Assembly (NCBI RefSeq): GCF_001429285.1
Contig: NZ_LMJJ01000008.1
Location: 138,444-202,443 of the forward strand
DNA: 64,000 nucleotides
Direction: 5' to 3'
From: Ensifer sp. Root278
GTDB lineage: Bacteria; Pseudomonadota; Alphaproteobacteria; Rhizobiales; Rhizobiaceae
Shown: positions 17,193 to 25,530 of the stretch, piece after piece
How the letters are laid out: the number at the start of each line of letters is the position of its first letter
Numbering within the stretch: position 1 is the first letter of the stretch
Notes under the pieces: generated by a model
What the model was told of the DNA's origin: nothing
Database searches by the model: none
Seen by the model: the letters and a program-made list of their open reading frames with translations, nothing else
Translations under genes and position numbers: made by a program

Positions 17193-19169
17193 ATGAATAT
17201 TCTCGTCCCGAGCTGGTCGCCGCCTCCACTGGTCGTCTACCCCGAACGCCAGGACCGACCCGAGCACTGGCTTGACGGCATCGAGAAGATGGTGACCAGC
17301 GTTCCGCAGATGGTTGCCGGTCGTTTGCACCGGCGCCATCTGAGGGAACTTGTCCAGAAGGTCAATGCGGCGGGAGCAGCCCTGGGCGACGAAACCGGGC
17401 AGGGGCTCGCTGCGCGCATCGGCGAAGTCCGTGCGGCCCTGCGGTGCCATGGCCTCACCGATGCCAATATTTGTCTCGGCTTTGCGATCGTGCGCGAAGT
17501 TTCACAGCGCACCATCGGATTGCGCCACCTCGACGTGCAGATACTTGCCGGCCTTGCCATGCTGAAGGGGCGCGTGGCGGAGATGGACACGGGCGAGGGC
17601 AAGACCTTGACCGCCGGCCTGCCGGCGTCGATCGCGGCGCTTGCGGGGCTTTCAGTCCACGTCATCACCGTCAATGATTACTTGGCGGCGCGCGATCGGG
17701 ATATACTTCGCCCCATCTACGATTTTCTTGGGCTGACGACTGGCCTCGTCAACAGTACTGTGCCAAGACCGGATCGGCCGGCCGCCTACGCGTGCGATAT
17801 CGTCTATGCCAGCAACAAGGAAATCGCCTTCGATTATCTGCGCGACCGCATCACTTTCGGCGGCCAGCCACGCCCCGTTCACGCGAAGGTGAACCGCATG
17901 CTGGACGAGCGCCGGGGCCAATCGCCACCTTTTGTCATGCGTGGACTGCATTTCGCCATCGTCGACGAAGCCGACAGCGTACTGGTGGACGAGGCGAGAA
18001 CGCCGCTCATCATTTCCCAGGAAACGGACGCGGACGGCGAGCGGCAATGGGTGGAGCAGACCTTCGCGCTGATCGACGGCTTCAAGGAGCCGACCCATTA
18101 TCTGCTGCTGCTCGACGAGCGCAGGCTGGAATTGACCGAAGCCGGAAAGGCCAAGCTTGCAGAACGTGCCGAGGCGATCGGCGGCATCTGGCGCAATCGC
18201 ATCCGGCGTGAGGAGGCTGCAAGCCAGGCGCTTGTCGCGCTGCTGCTCTTCAGGAAGGGCGAGCACTATCTCGTCGGCGACGGCAAGGTGCAGATCATCG
18301 ACGAGTATACCGGCCGCGTGATGCCTGATCGCTCCTGGAGCGACGGGCTGCACCAACTGGTCGAAGGAAAGGAAGGCTGCGTGATCACCAGCCGCAAGCT
18401 GACAATGGCGAGGATGACCTATCAGCGGTTTTTCCGCCGATACCTCCACCTGGCGGGAATGACGGGAACCGCACGCGAAATTACCGAAGAACTCCGGCAT
18501 GTCTACGGGCTGCAGGTCATGCGCATTCCCCCGAACGCGCCCTCACGGCGCACGAAACTGCCGACGACGATTTGCCCCACGCTCGACGACAAATGGCTTA
18601 CGATCGTGCGACGCGTCCAGGAACTGCGAGCCGCCGGCCGCCCGGTCCTGATTGCGACGCGCTCGGTCTCGGCCTCCGAGGCAGTGAGTGTCGTACTGCA
18701 GGGGCAAGGGATCGAGCATCGGGTGCTCAATGCGGAACAGAGTTCGGAGGAGGCCGAGATCATTGCGCAGGCCGGCGGCGTCGGTCGGGTGACGGTCGCC
18801 ACCAACATGGCGGGACGCGGCGTCGACATCGCCGTGGTCCCGCAGGCTCTCGCGCTGGGTGGCCTTCACGTTTTGCTCAGCGAACGACATGACGCGGGGC
18901 GCATCGACAGGCAGATGGAGGGACGAACCGCCCGCAAGGGGGACCCGGGAAGCACGGAAGCGATCCTGTCTCTGGAAGACCCGCTGCTTGATCTCATTCC
19001 CTGGCAGCCGCTGCGTCTGCTCGGTCGATGCGGAAAGCGTGCCCGGCTATTGCTTTTCGATCTGGCCCAGCAGCGGGCGGAACGAACGCATGCCAAGGAC
19101 CGAAAGAACCTTCTGGCCCAGGATCGACGCCTGGGCACATTGCTGGCCTTTTCAGGCTTGCCGGAGTGA
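17193..19169 (+). CDS. Short SecA-like translocase ATPase (accessory SecA paralogue)
   Basis: 658 residues against roughly 900 for housekeeping SecA. Walker A is DTGEGKT (132-138), Walker B VDEADSVLVDEARTP (about 258-271), followed by a SecA-type peptide-binding region and LAGMTGTA. The second motor domain shows VTVATNMAGRGVDIAV and GRTARKGDPG, the place of the arginine-finger GRSGRQGD motif. The protein stops soon after the second motor domain; most of the helical wing/scaffold region and the C-terminal zinc-binding tail of SecA are missing. It is therefore a specialised paralogue. Position between the SapC gene and a HlyD-type adaptor (4-base gap) argues that it powers membrane passage of the giant protein (inference). 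Confidence 0.88.
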   Translation: MNILVPSWSPPPLVVYPERQDRPEHWLDGIEKMVTSVPQMVAGRLHRRHLRELVQKVNAAGAALGDETGQGLAARIGEVRAALRCHGLTDANICLGFAIVREVSQRTIGLRHLDVQILAGLAMLKGRVAEMDTGEGKTLTAGLPASIAALAGLSVHVITVNDYLAARDRDILRPIYDFLGLTTGLVNSTVPRPDRPAAYACDIVYASNKEIAFDYLRDRITFGGQPRPVHAKVNRMLDERRGQSPPFVMRGLHFAIVDEADSVLVDEARTPLIISQETDADGERQWVEQTFALIDGFKEPTHYLLLLDERRLELTEAGKAKLAERAEAIGGIWRNRIRREEAASQALVALLLFRKGEHYLVGDGKVQIIDEYTGRVMPDRSWSDGLHQLVEGKEGCVITSRKLTMARMTYQRFFRRYLHLAGMTGTAREITEELRHVYGLQVMRIPPNAPSRRTKLPTTICPTLDDKWLTIVRRVQELRAAGRPVLIATRSVSASEAVSVVLQGQGIEHRVLNAEQSSEEAEIIAQAGGVGRVTVATNMAGRGVDIAVVPQALALGGLHVLLSERHDAGRIDRQMEGRTARKGDPGSTEAILSLEDPLLDLIPWQPLRLLGRCGKRARLLLFDLAQQRAERTHAKDRKNLLAQDRRLGTLLAFSGLPE

Positions 19170-19173
19170 CCCG

Positions 19174-20049
19174 ATGACAAGTGACGCAATGTCAGAAGAC
19201 GGAATGGTAAAACCCCTGGCGGACAGGCGCGCGAAGGCGCGGCAGATGCTCGCCGTTCTCTTTCCGCTTTGCTCCATTGCGCCGGCTTCGGCACAAGCTT
19301 TCGATTGCGTCATCGACCCTTCTGTCGTCGTACGCATCGGCAGTCCGGTTCCCGGCCTTTTGAAAGAGGTTCTGATCGCTCGCGGTGACCAGGTGAACGA
19401 AAACCAGATTATCGCCAGGCTCCATTCCGATGCGGAGCAGGCGACCGTGGAGCTGATGTCCGAGCAGGCCGCGAGTACCTCCGAGATCGAGGCGCAGAAG
19501 GCGCGGCTCGATCTTGCTCGCAACCGCATGAAACGGGCGGAGGCGCTGCTTGCGCGCAATGTCACCTCGACCGACAAGCTCGAAGAGGCCGTTGCCGAAA
19601 TGGAGGTCATCCAGAAGGAGCTTGCGACCGCCGAAACCCGCAAGCGCAGCGCTGAGTTGGAACTGCAAAGGGCGCAGACGGTGGTTGAGCAAAGGACGAT
19701 CCGCAGTCCGATCAGCGGCGTCGTGCTCGAGCGTTCACTCTTCAACGGAGAATACCTGGATCAGGACGGCAAGCTGGCGACAATTGCCAAGCTTGACCCG
19801 CTCTTTGTCGAGGCCTTCATCCCGGTCAGCGAGTTCGGCAAGTTGCATGTGGGAATGGATGCGCAGGTCGTCCCGAATGCTCCGATCCAGGGCCGCTTTA
19901 CCGGTAAGATCAAGGTGGTTGATCAGGTTTTCGACGCAGCGAGCGGCACATTCGGCTTGCGAATAGAGCTTGCCAATCCCAACAACCACATACCGGCCGG
20001 GCATCGCTGCTCCGTGACTTTTGACGACCGAGCCGACGATCTCGAATAG
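19174..20049 (+). CDS. Periplasmic HlyD/RND-type membrane fusion adaptor
   Basis: 291 residues with an N-terminal signal-like stretch (RQMLAVLFPLCSIAPASAQA) and no clear later membrane span. The mature part has a lipoyl half-motif (GSPVPGLLKEVLIARGDQV), a coiled coil of about 90 residues (about 85-175), the second half (IRSPISGVVLERSLFNGEYL) and a beta-barrel, the order of an efflux or type I adaptor. The open frame extends far upstream inside the SecA-like gene, but the ATG at 19174, four bases after the SecA-like stop, gives a sensible secreted start. It is the third protein with HlyD-like halves in this operon. It could link the M50 or GAF-HlyD proteins to an outer-membrane channel not encoded here. 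Confidence 0.85.
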   Translation: MTSDAMSEDGMVKPLADRRAKARQMLAVLFPLCSIAPASAQAFDCVIDPSVVVRIGSPVPGLLKEVLIARGDQVNENQIIARLHSDAEQATVELMSEQAASTSEIEAQKARLDLARNRMKRAEALLARNVTSTDKLEEAVAEMEVIQKELATAETRKRSAELELQRAQTVVEQRTIRSPISGVVLERSLFNGEYLDQDGKLATIAKLDPLFVEAFIPVSEFGKLHVGMDAQVVPNAPIQGRFTGKIKVVDQVFDAASGTFGLRIELANPNNHIPAGHRCSVTFDDRADDLE

Positions 20050-20238
20050 TCGGCATCCGGACGGCCGGCAAGTTCATAAAATCAGAGCGTTACATTGGCG
20101 CTGTTGGAGTGTCGTGTGCGTTGGTGCCGCCATTCAGGTTCATGTCAGGTTTCGATGGCCCTCTAGCCCGCAATCGGCTCCTGCCGCAACGAAGGCAGGG
20201 GTCCGCGTAGTGCTTTGGACGGACAAAGGAACCTGCAA

Positions 20239-21006
20239 ATGGCTAGCAAGGTACCGCACCTACAGGTGCACGAGAACAACAACAGGCGAGACGAGGTTTT
20301 CGCGACACCAGATCAGCCGGTCGGCGACTTCGCGTTCAACGCGACGGTGGCCGCTGTCTTCGACGACATGGTCAGCCGCTCGGTTCCCTATTACGGTGAG
20401 ATCCAACGGATGGCCTGCGAACTAGCTGGAGACTTCGCTGAACCGGGTAGCTGTCTCTACGATATTGGCTGTTCGACGGCGACGACATTGCTCGGCCTCG
20501 ACACTATGGTTGATCCCTCCGTCCGCTTCGTTGGCATCGACAACGCTCCCGACATGATCGAGAAGGCGAGGGAGAAGATCGTCGAAGCCAACACCAACCG
20601 GTCAATAGACCTGAGGGTCGGCGACCTTCACCAGGGCATCGACATTCACGACGCAAGTGTCGTGATGATGCTGCTGACGTTGCAGTTCGTCCGTCCGCTC
20701 TATCGCGAGCGCATCATGCGCACGATCTATGACGGGCTCAATGAACGCGGCGCTCTGCTGCTTGTCGAAAAGCTCACCAGTGAAGATTCGACGTTCAATC
20801 GTCTCTTCATCGAGCACTATTACGATTTCAAGCGCCGCAACGGCTACTCCGATATCGAGATCGCCAAGAAGCGCGAAGCACTCGAAAACGTGCTCATTCC
20901 CTACCGTCTGGAGGAAAACCTCGAGCTCCTGAAGGAAGCCGGCTTCCGCAGCGTCGAGGTCTTTTTCCGCTGGTACAATTTCTGCGGCATCATCGCGATC
21001 AAGTAG
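20239..21006 (+). CDS. cmoA: CmoA-like carboxy-S-adenosylmethionine synthase
   Basis: 255 residues. Class I methyltransferase fold with SAM motif YDIGCSTATTLLGL. The flanking blocks (DEVFATPDQPVGDFAFN, SRSVPYYGEIQRM, MLLTLQFVRPLYRERIM, LLLVEKLTSED, and the end VEVFFRWYNFCGIIAIK) follow Escherichia coli CmoA closely. CmoA makes carboxy-SAM from SAM and prephenate, used by CmoB to modify tRNA wobble uridine. No cmoB is in the window; the next gene is a membrane methyltransferase instead. The ATG at 20239 follows aaagga; a more upstream start is less likely. It is 189 bases from the export operon, so cotranscription is uncertain. It might be a CmoA paralogue with a different partner. Confidence 0.8.
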   Translation: MASKVPHLQVHENNNRRDEVFATPDQPVGDFAFNATVAAVFDDMVSRSVPYYGEIQRMACELAGDFAEPGSCLYDIGCSTATTLLGLDTMVDPSVRFVGIDNAPDMIEKAREKIVEANTNRSIDLRVGDLHQGIDIHDASVVMMLLTLQFVRPLYRERIMRTIYDGLNERGALLLVEKLTSEDSTFNRLFIEHYYDFKRRNGYSDIEIAKKREALENVLIPYRLEENLELLKEAGFRSVEVFFRWYNFCGIIAIK

Positions 21007-21018
21007 GAACGTTGGGCC

Positions 21019-21753
21019 ATGATCGCGATCGGCAATTTTCTCTTCCGTTTCCGGAACCAACTGTTTCCGGCCATCATCATTGTTCTGTTCCTGCTGGCGC
21101 CGCCTCCGGCCCTGGTGCTCGATAGCCCGGCGCTAACGCTCGCCAAGGACCTCGCGGCCGTACTGGTCATCCTGGCTGGCCTCACCTTGCGTGCGACCGT
21201 GGTCGGGTACAAATACATTCAGCGCGGCGGCCTGAAGAAAAAGGTCTACGCCAAGGATCTCGTTACGGAAGGCATGTTCGGCGTCTGTCGCAACCCGCTC
21301 TACGTTGGAAACATGCTGCTCTATTCAGGCGTCTTTCTGCTGCACGGCAACCCGCTTCTCGTCGTCTTCGGCATCGGGCTCTTTGCCTTCATGTACCAGT
21401 GCATCGTTTATGCCGAAGAAGCCTTCCTCGACAGAACGTTCGGCGAAGCCTACCAGGCCTATCGCCGCGACGTGCCGCGATGGGCATTGCGAATGAGGAA
21501 CTTTGCGCAGTCTACCGAGGGAATGTCGTTCAACGTCAAGCGCGTTATCGGCAAGGACTACTCGACCGTCTCAGCCGCGATGATCGCAATCCTCGCGACC
21601 GAAATGTACAAGTTCGCGAGCAGCGCCCCCGCGGAACACAATACCGGTGCACTCGCGGCGCTCGGCGTTCTGATGGCGCTCGTCGGCATCGGTACGGCGA
21701 TCGTCAGCTACATGAAGAGGCGCGGCGCGTTTCGCGAACGCGCCGCATCCTAG
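21019..21753 (+). CDS. ICMT/phospholipid methyltransferase-family membrane protein
   Basis: 244 residues with about five or six hydrophobic helices. The signature GMFGVCRNPLYVGNMLLYSGV and the later EEAFLDRTFGEAYQAYRRDVPRW match the isoprenylcysteine carboxyl methyltransferase/PEMT fold, which uses SAM at the membrane. The last two helices (about 185-235) are an addition compared with minimal family members of roughly 190-200 residues. It begins 12 bases after the CmoA-like gene, so the two are one transcript. The substrate is unknown: a lipid, quinone or processed protein end are all possible. Confidence 0.8.
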   Translation: MIAIGNFLFRFRNQLFPAIIIVLFLLAPPPALVLDSPALTLAKDLAAVLVILAGLTLRATVVGYKYIQRGGLKKKVYAKDLVTEGMFGVCRNPLYVGNMLLYSGVFLLHGNPLLVVFGIGLFAFMYQCIVYAEEAFLDRTFGEAYQAYRRDVPRWALRMRNFAQSTEGMSFNVKRVIGKDYSTVSAAMIAILATEMYKFASSAPAEHNTGALAALGVLMALVGIGTAIVSYMKRRGAFRERAAS

Positions 21754-21884
21754 CAGCCCGCTGGCGCCCATTGCTCCACGATCGCGACCATCCAAGCGTC
21801 GGCGCCGCCGCTGCCGCAAAGTGATGCGCAATGCTTCAGGGGCTTGACGCCCATCCCCCATCGAACATAGGCAAGGACGAACAA

Positions 21885-22553
21885 GTGTCCGGTGATATCT
21901 TGAGAGTCCTACTAGTCGAAGACGATCAGGTTCTGGGGGAGGCGCTGCGCGACCATGTCGCGGCGGCCGGCCACGCCGTCGATTGGTTTACGCGCACTGC
22001 CGATGCCACGGCCGCGACGGAGACGGTTCTCTATGGTCTGATACTGCTCGACCTTCGATTGCCTGACGGTTCGGGGCTATCGCTCCTGCGCTCGCTGCGG
22101 ACGCGGGGCGACGGCACGCCCGTCATCATCCTGACGGCACACGACCAGATCTCCGATCGCATCGAAGGATTGAACAGCGGGGCCGACGACTATCTGGTCA
22201 AGCCGTTCGACCTCGGTGAGTTGAGTGCCCGCATGCTGGCCGTTTCCAGGCGGTATGTCGGCAAGGCGACGCCAACGGTTCGGCTTCCCGGCATCGAGAT
22301 CGATCAGGTCCATCGCAAGGTGCTGGTCGAAGGTGAAAGCCAGAGCCTCAGCGCAAGGGAATGGGCCGTGCTCGACAAACTCGTCGCCCACCCCGGCGCG
22401 CTGGTTTCGAAAGAGCAACTCCACGACGCGCTCTACGCCTTTGGCGCTGAGATCGAAAGCAATACGGTCGAGGTCTATATCAGCCGCCTGCGCAAGAAGA
22501 TCGGCTCCGACCGGATCGAGACGGTGCGGGGCCTCGGCTACAGCATCAGGTGA
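21885..22553 (+). CDS. OmpR/PhoB-family response regulator
   Basis: 222 residues. Receiver domain (1-120) with acidic pocket VEDD, phospho-acceptor Asp56 in LLDLRLPDGSG, T in ILTAHD and K in LVKPFD. The C-terminal winged helix (about 130-222) is of the OmpR class (LSAREWAVLDKLVAHPG, SNTVEVYISRLRKKIG, VRGLGYSI). I start at GTG 21885, preceded by aaggacg, because the frame upstream would add an atypical leader. It lies four bases before its kinase gene. Targets are unknown; the nearest candidates are the export operon and the CmoA-ICMT pair on the same strand. Confidence 0.88.
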   Translation: MSGDILRVLLVEDDQVLGEALRDHVAAAGHAVDWFTRTADATAATETVLYGLILLDLRLPDGSGLSLLRSLRTRGDGTPVIILTAHDQISDRIEGLNSGADDYLVKPFDLGELSARMLAVSRRYVGKATPTVRLPGIEIDQVHRKVLVEGESQSLSAREWAVLDKLVAHPGALVSKEQLHDALYAFGAEIESNTVEVYISRLRKKIGSDRIETVRGLGYSIR

Positions 22554-22557
22554 CCGG

Positions 22558-23874
22558 ATGTCGCGCGTTGCAAGCATGACCCGCAGGCTGACCATCGCGC
22601 TGACGAGCGTCATCGCCATCTTCTGGTTCGTCGCGCTCGGCCTTGGCGTTTATGTCATGCAGGACGAATTCACCGAGATTTTCGACAGCGGTGTCCAGGA
22701 AACGGCCGAACGGCTGCTGCAAATCGTAGTCGACGACATCGCCCGCGACCGTGCCGATGGCACGCCCGCCGTCGGCCTGGTCGCGCCAAAGCTGAATTCA
22801 CAATATCTAGCCTATCAGGTCCGCGACCGCAGCGGCAGGGTGTTGTTTGACGACGGCGCGCCGGAACCCTTCGCCGTTCCGCTTGAGGTCGGTTTCTCGG
22901 AAACGGCAACGCACCGGATCTACACCGCCGGAACGGCCGACGGCTCCCTCTTCGTGCAGGTGGCTGACGCCTTCGAGCATCGCACCGAAGCCCTCTTCGA
23001 GGGCGGCACGGCGCTTCTCTTGCCGCTGCTGGCCCTGATTCCGACCAGCATCATCGCCATCATCCTTGTCGCGCGCCGCGCGCTTGCGCCGGTCGAACGG
23101 TTGCGCGAAGAAATCCTCACCAAGGACAGCGGCAACATGGCCCCGCTCGACGAAGCGGCGCTGCCGAAGGAACTGCGGGCAATTGCCCGTTCGGTGAACC
23201 TTCTGCTGACGAGGCTCAAGGCCGCGCTCGACGCAGAGCGGGAGTTCACCTCCAACAGCGCCCATGAACTGAGGACCCCGATCGCCGGTGCACTCGCGCA
23301 GACACAGCGGCTTGCGAGCGAAGTGCCTCCGGCTTTTCGGCAACGAACCAGCCAGATCGAACGCGCGCTGCTTCACCTCGGTCGACTGGCGGAGAAGCTG
23401 TTGCAGATGTCGCGGGCCGAAGCCGGGATCGCCATCTCAGACGAAAGCACGGACCTGTTGCCGGTGCTGGCTCTTGTCCTCGAGGACATGGAGCGGTCGG
23501 CGCTCGGCGCAAGCCGCCTCAAGGTTCATGTTGCCGAAGGCGCCGAACTCGTGCGTCCGATTCCCCCCGATGCCTTTGCGATCGTCCTGCGCAATCTCCT
23601 GGAAAACGCGCTTATCCATAGCCCTTCCGGCAGCCCGGTCAGGATCGACGTCGATGCGCAAGGCGTGCGCGTCACCAACGACAGTGTCGTCATCGACGCG
23701 GATACCTTGAATGGCCTGACCAAGCGCTTCAATCGCGGGCCGACGGAAGCTTCCGGCTCCGGCCTCGGCCTTGCGATCGTGCAGCGACTGGTGGAACAAA
23801 TGCACGGACGACTGCTGATCGCTTCGCCGGCCCCAGGCATGGACCGGGGCTTCCATGTCGAAGTCCGTCTCTGA
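22558..23874 (+). CDS. Membrane sensor histidine kinase, partner of the preceding OmpR-type regulator
   Basis: 438 residues. Membrane spans at about 10-34 and 150-172 enclose a periplasmic sensor of about 115 residues (PAS/Cache-like in length). Then a HAMP-like linker, the HisKA box SNSAHELRTPIAGAL (His236) and the ATPase domain with N box RNLLENALIHSP and G box GSGLGLAIVQ. The organisation matches the QseC/TctE class of small-molecule sensors. The ATG lies five bases after the regulator stop codon, so translation is coupled. No ligand can be read from the sequence. Confidence 0.87.
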   Translation: MSRVASMTRRLTIALTSVIAIFWFVALGLGVYVMQDEFTEIFDSGVQETAERLLQIVVDDIARDRADGTPAVGLVAPKLNSQYLAYQVRDRSGRVLFDDGAPEPFAVPLEVGFSETATHRIYTAGTADGSLFVQVADAFEHRTEALFEGGTALLLPLLALIPTSIIAIILVARRALAPVERLREEILTKDSGNMAPLDEAALPKELRAIARSVNLLLTRLKAALDAEREFTSNSAHELRTPIAGALAQTQRLASEVPPAFRQRTSQIERALLHLGRLAEKLLQMSRAEAGIAISDESTDLLPVLALVLEDMERSALGASRLKVHVAEGAELVRPIPPDAFAIVLRNLLENALIHSPSGSPVRIDVDAQGVRVTNDSVVIDADTLNGLTKRFNRGPTEASGSGLGLAIVQRLVEQMHGRLLIASPAPGMDRGFHVEVRL

Positions 23875-23886
23875 CGATTGGCAGGC

Positions 23887-23902
23887 CGGGCGCTGCCGCC
23901 CG
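23887..23902. terminator. Small GC hairpin between convergent genes
   Basis: A perfect 6-base stem (cgggcg / cgcccg) with a 4-base loop lies between the kinase stop and the stop of the convergent transporter gene. There is no T-run. It may act as a weak bidirectional terminator. Confidence 0.25.
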
Positions 23903-23910
23903 CCATGCCC

Positions 23911-25236
23911 TTACTGCTGATCGAGCGCGCGGGTCAGGCTGAGCGCGGCGATCGTGCAGATCGCACCGGAGATCAGATATCCGCCGATGAAGATGATGCC
24001 GAAGCTGGTGGCAAGGCCGAGCGCCACAAGCGGCGCGAAGGCCGCGCCAACGAGCCAGGCGAGGTCGGATGTCAGCGCCGCACCGGTGTAGCGATAGTAC
24101 TGGGTGAAGCGCGACGAAACGGCGCCGGAGGACTGGCCGAAAGAAAGGCCGAGGATGGCGAAGCCGATCAGGATATACGCGTCCTGGCCCTTGCCGCCGG
24201 CATCGAGCAGGAACGGCGCAGAGAAGCTGAAAATCGCGATCAGGATGGCGCCGATCATCAGCTGGTTTCGCCGACCGACCCGGTCGGCGATCACGCCCGA
24301 CAGCACAATGCCGATGGCGCCGAGAGCGGCACCTGCAACCTGGACCCACAGGAATTCGGCTGCCGACTGACCGCCAGTGAGCGTTATCCAGCTCAAGGGG
24401 AAGATTGTCACGAGGTGGAACATCGCGAAGCTCGCAAGCGGCACGAAGGCGCCGAGCACGACATCGATGCTGTGCTTGCTCAGCATCTCGAAGATCGGCC
24501 TGGCTTCAAGCTCCTTGGCCTCCATGGCCGCACCGAACTCCTTGCTGGCAACGATGCGCAGACGCGCAAAGAGCGCCACAACGTTGATCGCGAAGGCGAC
24601 AAAGAAAGGATAGCGCCAACCCCAGGCGAGGAAGTCCGCCTCGGAAAGGTTGCTGACGAAATAGCCGAAAAGAATGCTCGCCAGTGCAAAGCCGATCGGC
24701 GCGCCGAGCTGCGGGATCATCGCATACCAGCCGCGGTGATTCTGTGGCGCATTGAGGTTCAACAGCGTGGCGAGACCGTCCCAGGCGCCGCCAAGGGCAA
24801 ACCCCTGTCCAAGGCGGAACAACGCCAACAGGGCCACAGCCCAGTAGCCGATCGTGTTGTAGCCAGGCAGGAAGGCGATCGATGCCGTTGAGCCGCCGAG
24901 GATGACGAGGGCGATGGTGAGTTTCGTGCCGCGTCCGTAGTTCCGGTCGATCCACATGAAGACGAAGGAACCGACGGGGCGCGCGAGGAAGGCGAGGGGG
25001 AACAGCGCGAAGGACATCAGCGTCGCGGTCACCGCATTGGACGCGAACGGAAAGATCAATTTCGGGAAGACAAGGATCGAACCAAGCCCGTAGACGAAGA
25101 AATCGAAGAATTCGGAGGTTCGCCCGATGACCACCCCAATGGCGATGCTACCCGGCGAAAGAGGCTTGTCGTCTTCATGAATGCGACGTGCATCCCGCTC
25201 GAGACCAGACGATGTGGGGTGAGAGACCGAAACCAT
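23911..25236 (-). CDS. MFS transporter, metabolite:H+ symporter (MHS)-like
   Basis: 441 residues with twelve predicted helices. The first loop region (TSEFFDFFVYGLGS) and GRGTKLTIALVILGGSTASIAFLPG, then FRLGQGFALGGAWDG, follow the MHS family of citrate, alpha-ketoglutarate, proline/betaine or shikimate symporters. A second-half DRVGRRNQLMIG loop is also present. The start has a good Shine-Dalgarno (ggag, about 8 bases upstream). It is divergent from cyoA and convergent with the kinase gene, so it stands alone. The substrate cannot be assigned. Confidence 0.85.
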   Translation of the reverse strand: MVSVSHPTSSGLERDARRIHEDDKPLSPGSIAIGVVIGRTSEFFDFFVYGLGSILVFPKLIFPFASNAVTATLMSFALFPLAFLARPVGSFVFMWIDRNYGRGTKLTIALVILGGSTASIAFLPGYNTIGYWAVALLALFRLGQGFALGGAWDGLATLLNLNAPQNHRGWYAMIPQLGAPIGFALASILFGYFVSNLSEADFLAWGWRYPFFVAFAINVVALFARLRIVASKEFGAAMEAKELEARPIFEMLSKHSIDVVLGAFVPLASFAMFHLVTIFPLSWITLTGGQSAAEFLWVQVAGAALGAIGIVLSGVIADRVGRRNQLMIGAILIAIFSFSAPFLLDAGGKGQDAYILIGFAILGLSFGQSSGAVSSRFTQYYRYTGAALTSDLAWLVGAAFAPLVALGLATSFGIIFIGGYLISGAICTIAALSLTRALDQQ

Positions 25237-25530
25237 GAATTTCTCCGACGAACGAACGTCTTGTCGTTAGAGTGTTGACCAATTGGCGTCTGATATCAAG
25301 AATGCCGCGCACGTACCTGCGCACATGTCTCATTTGAGTTCGTGCCTAACGTTCGCTGGAGCAGCTGGCATCGGACCGACAATGAGACTTTGCGCCCGTA
25401 CAAACGCGCATAAAGCGATAAGGCTGTCACTGCACTGCGGCAAAATGCTGCGCTGCGACGATGGACCTCACTTCCATGCGCGATCATGCCCGAGTAATGC
25501 CGACTAGACAAAACGCAAGTTGAGGCCGCA
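25237..25530. promoter_or_regulatory. Divergent control region between the MHS transporter and cyoA
   Basis: This 294-base gap must hold promoters for both directions. A possible plus-strand pair is ttgacc (25275-25280) with aagaat (25298-25303) 17 bases apart, but it is more than 220 bases from cyoA and matches only loosely. The cyoA start itself has no strong Shine-Dalgarno. No FNR- or FixK-type box was recognised. Confidence 0.3.

Noticed and set aside
18859..19173. Upstream extension of the adaptor gene overlapping the SecA-like gene
   Set aside because: The signal peptide begins just after ATG 19174, and the extension has no secretion or domain pattern.
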